Below are positions 5,956 through 6,650 of a DNA stretch of 6,650 nucleotides, piece after piece. Made by a program: the position numbers and the translations under genes. Below the pieces are notes generated by a model. That model ran no database searches, was not told the DNA's origin, and worked only from the letters and a program-made list of their open reading frames with translations. This DNA comes from an uncultured Clostridia bacterium (lineage in GTDB: Bacteria; Bacillota; Clostridia; UBA1381). The stretch lies in the NCBI GenBank assembly GCA_944391265.1, contig CALXSX010000035.1:1-6650 (forward strand), written 5' to 3'. How positions within the stretch are numbered: position 1 is the first letter of the stretch; each line of letters starts with the position of its first letter.

Positions 5956-5985
5956 ATATTTACATAATGTTAACACAATAGAGCA

Positions 5986-6014
5986 TTGACGAAATATGGC
6001 TTAAATGATAAAAT
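5986..6014 (+). promoter_or_regulatory. Extended -10 promoter for the zinc-ribbon membrane protein gene
   Basis: TTGACG (5986-5991) and TAAAAT (6009-6014) have a 17-base spacer, with TG at 6006-6007 forming an extended -10. The predicted start is near 6021, giving a leader of about 64 nt. The -10 region TGATAAAATAA is identical to that of the rpsB promoter at 474-484. Confidence 0.8.
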
Positions 6015-6064
6015 AATAAAGAAGAAGGTAATGTGCACTGCACGGCCAATATGACATGTTAATG

Positions 6065-6071
6065 AAAGGAG
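6065..6071 (+). promoter_or_regulatory. Ribosome binding site of the zinc-ribbon gene
   Basis: AAAGGAG is a strong match to the anti-Shine-Dalgarno sequence but lies 13 bases before the ATG at 6085, longer than for the other genes here. There is no earlier in-frame start, and the Cys motif begins at residue 4, so 6085 is the supported start. Confidence 0.6.
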
Positions 6072-6084
6072 CAGCTGTTTTATT

Positions 6085-6650
6085 ATGAGAAGCTGTATGT
6101 ATTGCGGAAAAGACCTTGCTCCCGGTGAGGTGTGTGACTGTGCCGCTTCCGCGGCGGCAAGAGCAAAGAAGACCGGTCAGACTGAAAAAAGCGAAAACAA
6201 GCAAAGCGGATATACCGGCTGGCAGGAAAGTACCTACAGAACAGGGTATACGAAAAAGACGCGGAAAAAGTTCAGAGACTTTTTCAAAAAAGCCCCTAAA
6301 TTCAGCGGCGAGGGGTTCAAAGACGCCGCCGGTGAAGTTTCCGGATTTACAAAGAGGTTCATGCGTGATCCGGTAAATACAGTTACAAATCCCGGTGTGC
6401 TGAGCATATGGCAGATTATTATAATAACGGTGCTTACGTCCCTTGTGCTGTCGCTTTGCACGTATTTTTCATATGTGCGTATCTTTTCTTCAATGCTGCA
6501 TCAGGCGCTTGGCGCCGTGTCCGGGTTTGCGGAAATTGCTGCTCCGTCGTATAGGATAACGGCGTTGCTTGAGTACACACTCGTGGGGACGATATCGTAT
6601 ACTGTGTTGATATTTTTGTACTTTGCCGTGCTTTTTATTGTGAACAGGTT
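6085..6650 (+). CDS. Zinc-ribbon membrane protein, unknown function (3' end outside window)
   Basis: The frame opens at ATG 6085 and has no stop before the right edge, giving 188 complete residues. Residues 4-19 form a short zinc ribbon, C4-x2-C7 and C17-x-C19 (starting MRSCMYCGKDL). A basic, polar linker rich in Lys, Arg, Ser and Thr follows (about 20-100, including KKTRKKFRDFFKKAPK). Two hydrophobic segments that look membrane-spanning lie at about 105-130 (IWQIIIITVLTSLVLSL) and 164-187. More probably follow beyond the window. With no signal peptide, the ribbon and basic linker are predicted to be cytoplasmic. Many Firmicutes encode N-terminal zinc-ribbon proteins fused to multi-pass membrane domains, often Yip1-like or unassigned, but I cannot place this one in a named family. 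It has its own promoter, so it is not necessarily linked to the HD gene. Confidence 0.85.
   Translation, partial: MRSCMYCGKDLAPGEVCDCAASAAARAKKTGQTEKSENKQSGYTGWQESTYRTGYTKKTRKKFRDFFKKAPKFSGEGFKDAAGEVSGFTKRFMRDPVNTVTNPGVLSIWQIIIITVLTSLVLSLCTYFSYVRIFSSMLHQALGAVSGFAEIAAPSYRITALLEYTLVGTISYTVLIFLYFAVLFIVNR

Noticed and set aside
5968..5975. TGTTAACA palindrome upstream of the zinc-ribbon promoter as an operator
   Set aside because: Eight bases of AT-rich palindrome are easily met by chance, and there is no second copy or extension.
6033..6043. GTGC-ACT-GCAC small hairpin in the zinc-ribbon leader
   Set aside because: Only four pairs with a three-base loop and no neighbouring structure supporting a riboswitch.
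6116..6376. 86-residue plus-strand frame overlapping the zinc-ribbon gene
   Set aside because: Arg/Lys-rich out-of-frame reading; the overlapping frame has Cys motifs, membrane segments and a ribosome binding site.

Overview
The window looks like a low-to-moderate GC Firmicutes chromosome, most likely a clostridial gut-type bacterium of the Ruminococcus/Oscillospiraceae kind. This is inferred from the rpsB-tsf-pyrH-frr-uppS-cdsA gene order, the strong AGGAGG ribosome binding sites, the sigma-A-like promoters and the protein sequences. No species can be named from the sequence alone. Every supported gene is on the + strand.

Layout. Positions 1-389 hold the C-terminal end of a protein with a Gln/Glu-rich linker followed by a thioredoxin-like fold that lacks a CxxC motif. 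Positions 390-597 hold a weak terminator candidate, a good promoter and a roughly 110-nt leader that may be structured. Positions 598-2259 encode ribosomal protein S2 and elongation factor Ts, closed by a clear intrinsic terminator. Positions 2355-5202 encode UMP kinase, ribosome recycling factor, undecaprenyl diphosphate synthase and CDP-diglyceride synthase. These link translation, pyrimidine nucleotides, the cell-wall lipid carrier and phospholipid synthesis. The last three genes are tightly packed (gaps of 27-36, 3 and 13 nt) and are probably translationally coupled.

The usual housekeeping order then stops: the dxr and rseP genes that often follow cdsA are absent here. Instead there is a consensus promoter, a perfect 12-bp inverted repeat across the predicted start site, a class II tRNA-Leu(CAA) with encoded CCA, and a perfect 15-bp hairpin. 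These are followed by a small HD-domain hydrolase gene and, behind its own extended -10 promoter, a zinc-ribbon membrane protein that runs off the right end.

Most of the window is conserved housekeeping DNA and I see no mobile element, CRISPR array or defence system. The parts that merit a second look are regulatory: the palindrome at the tRNA start site, the unusual hairpin after the tRNA, the terminator between tsf and pyrH with a possible competing helix, and the rpsB leader.
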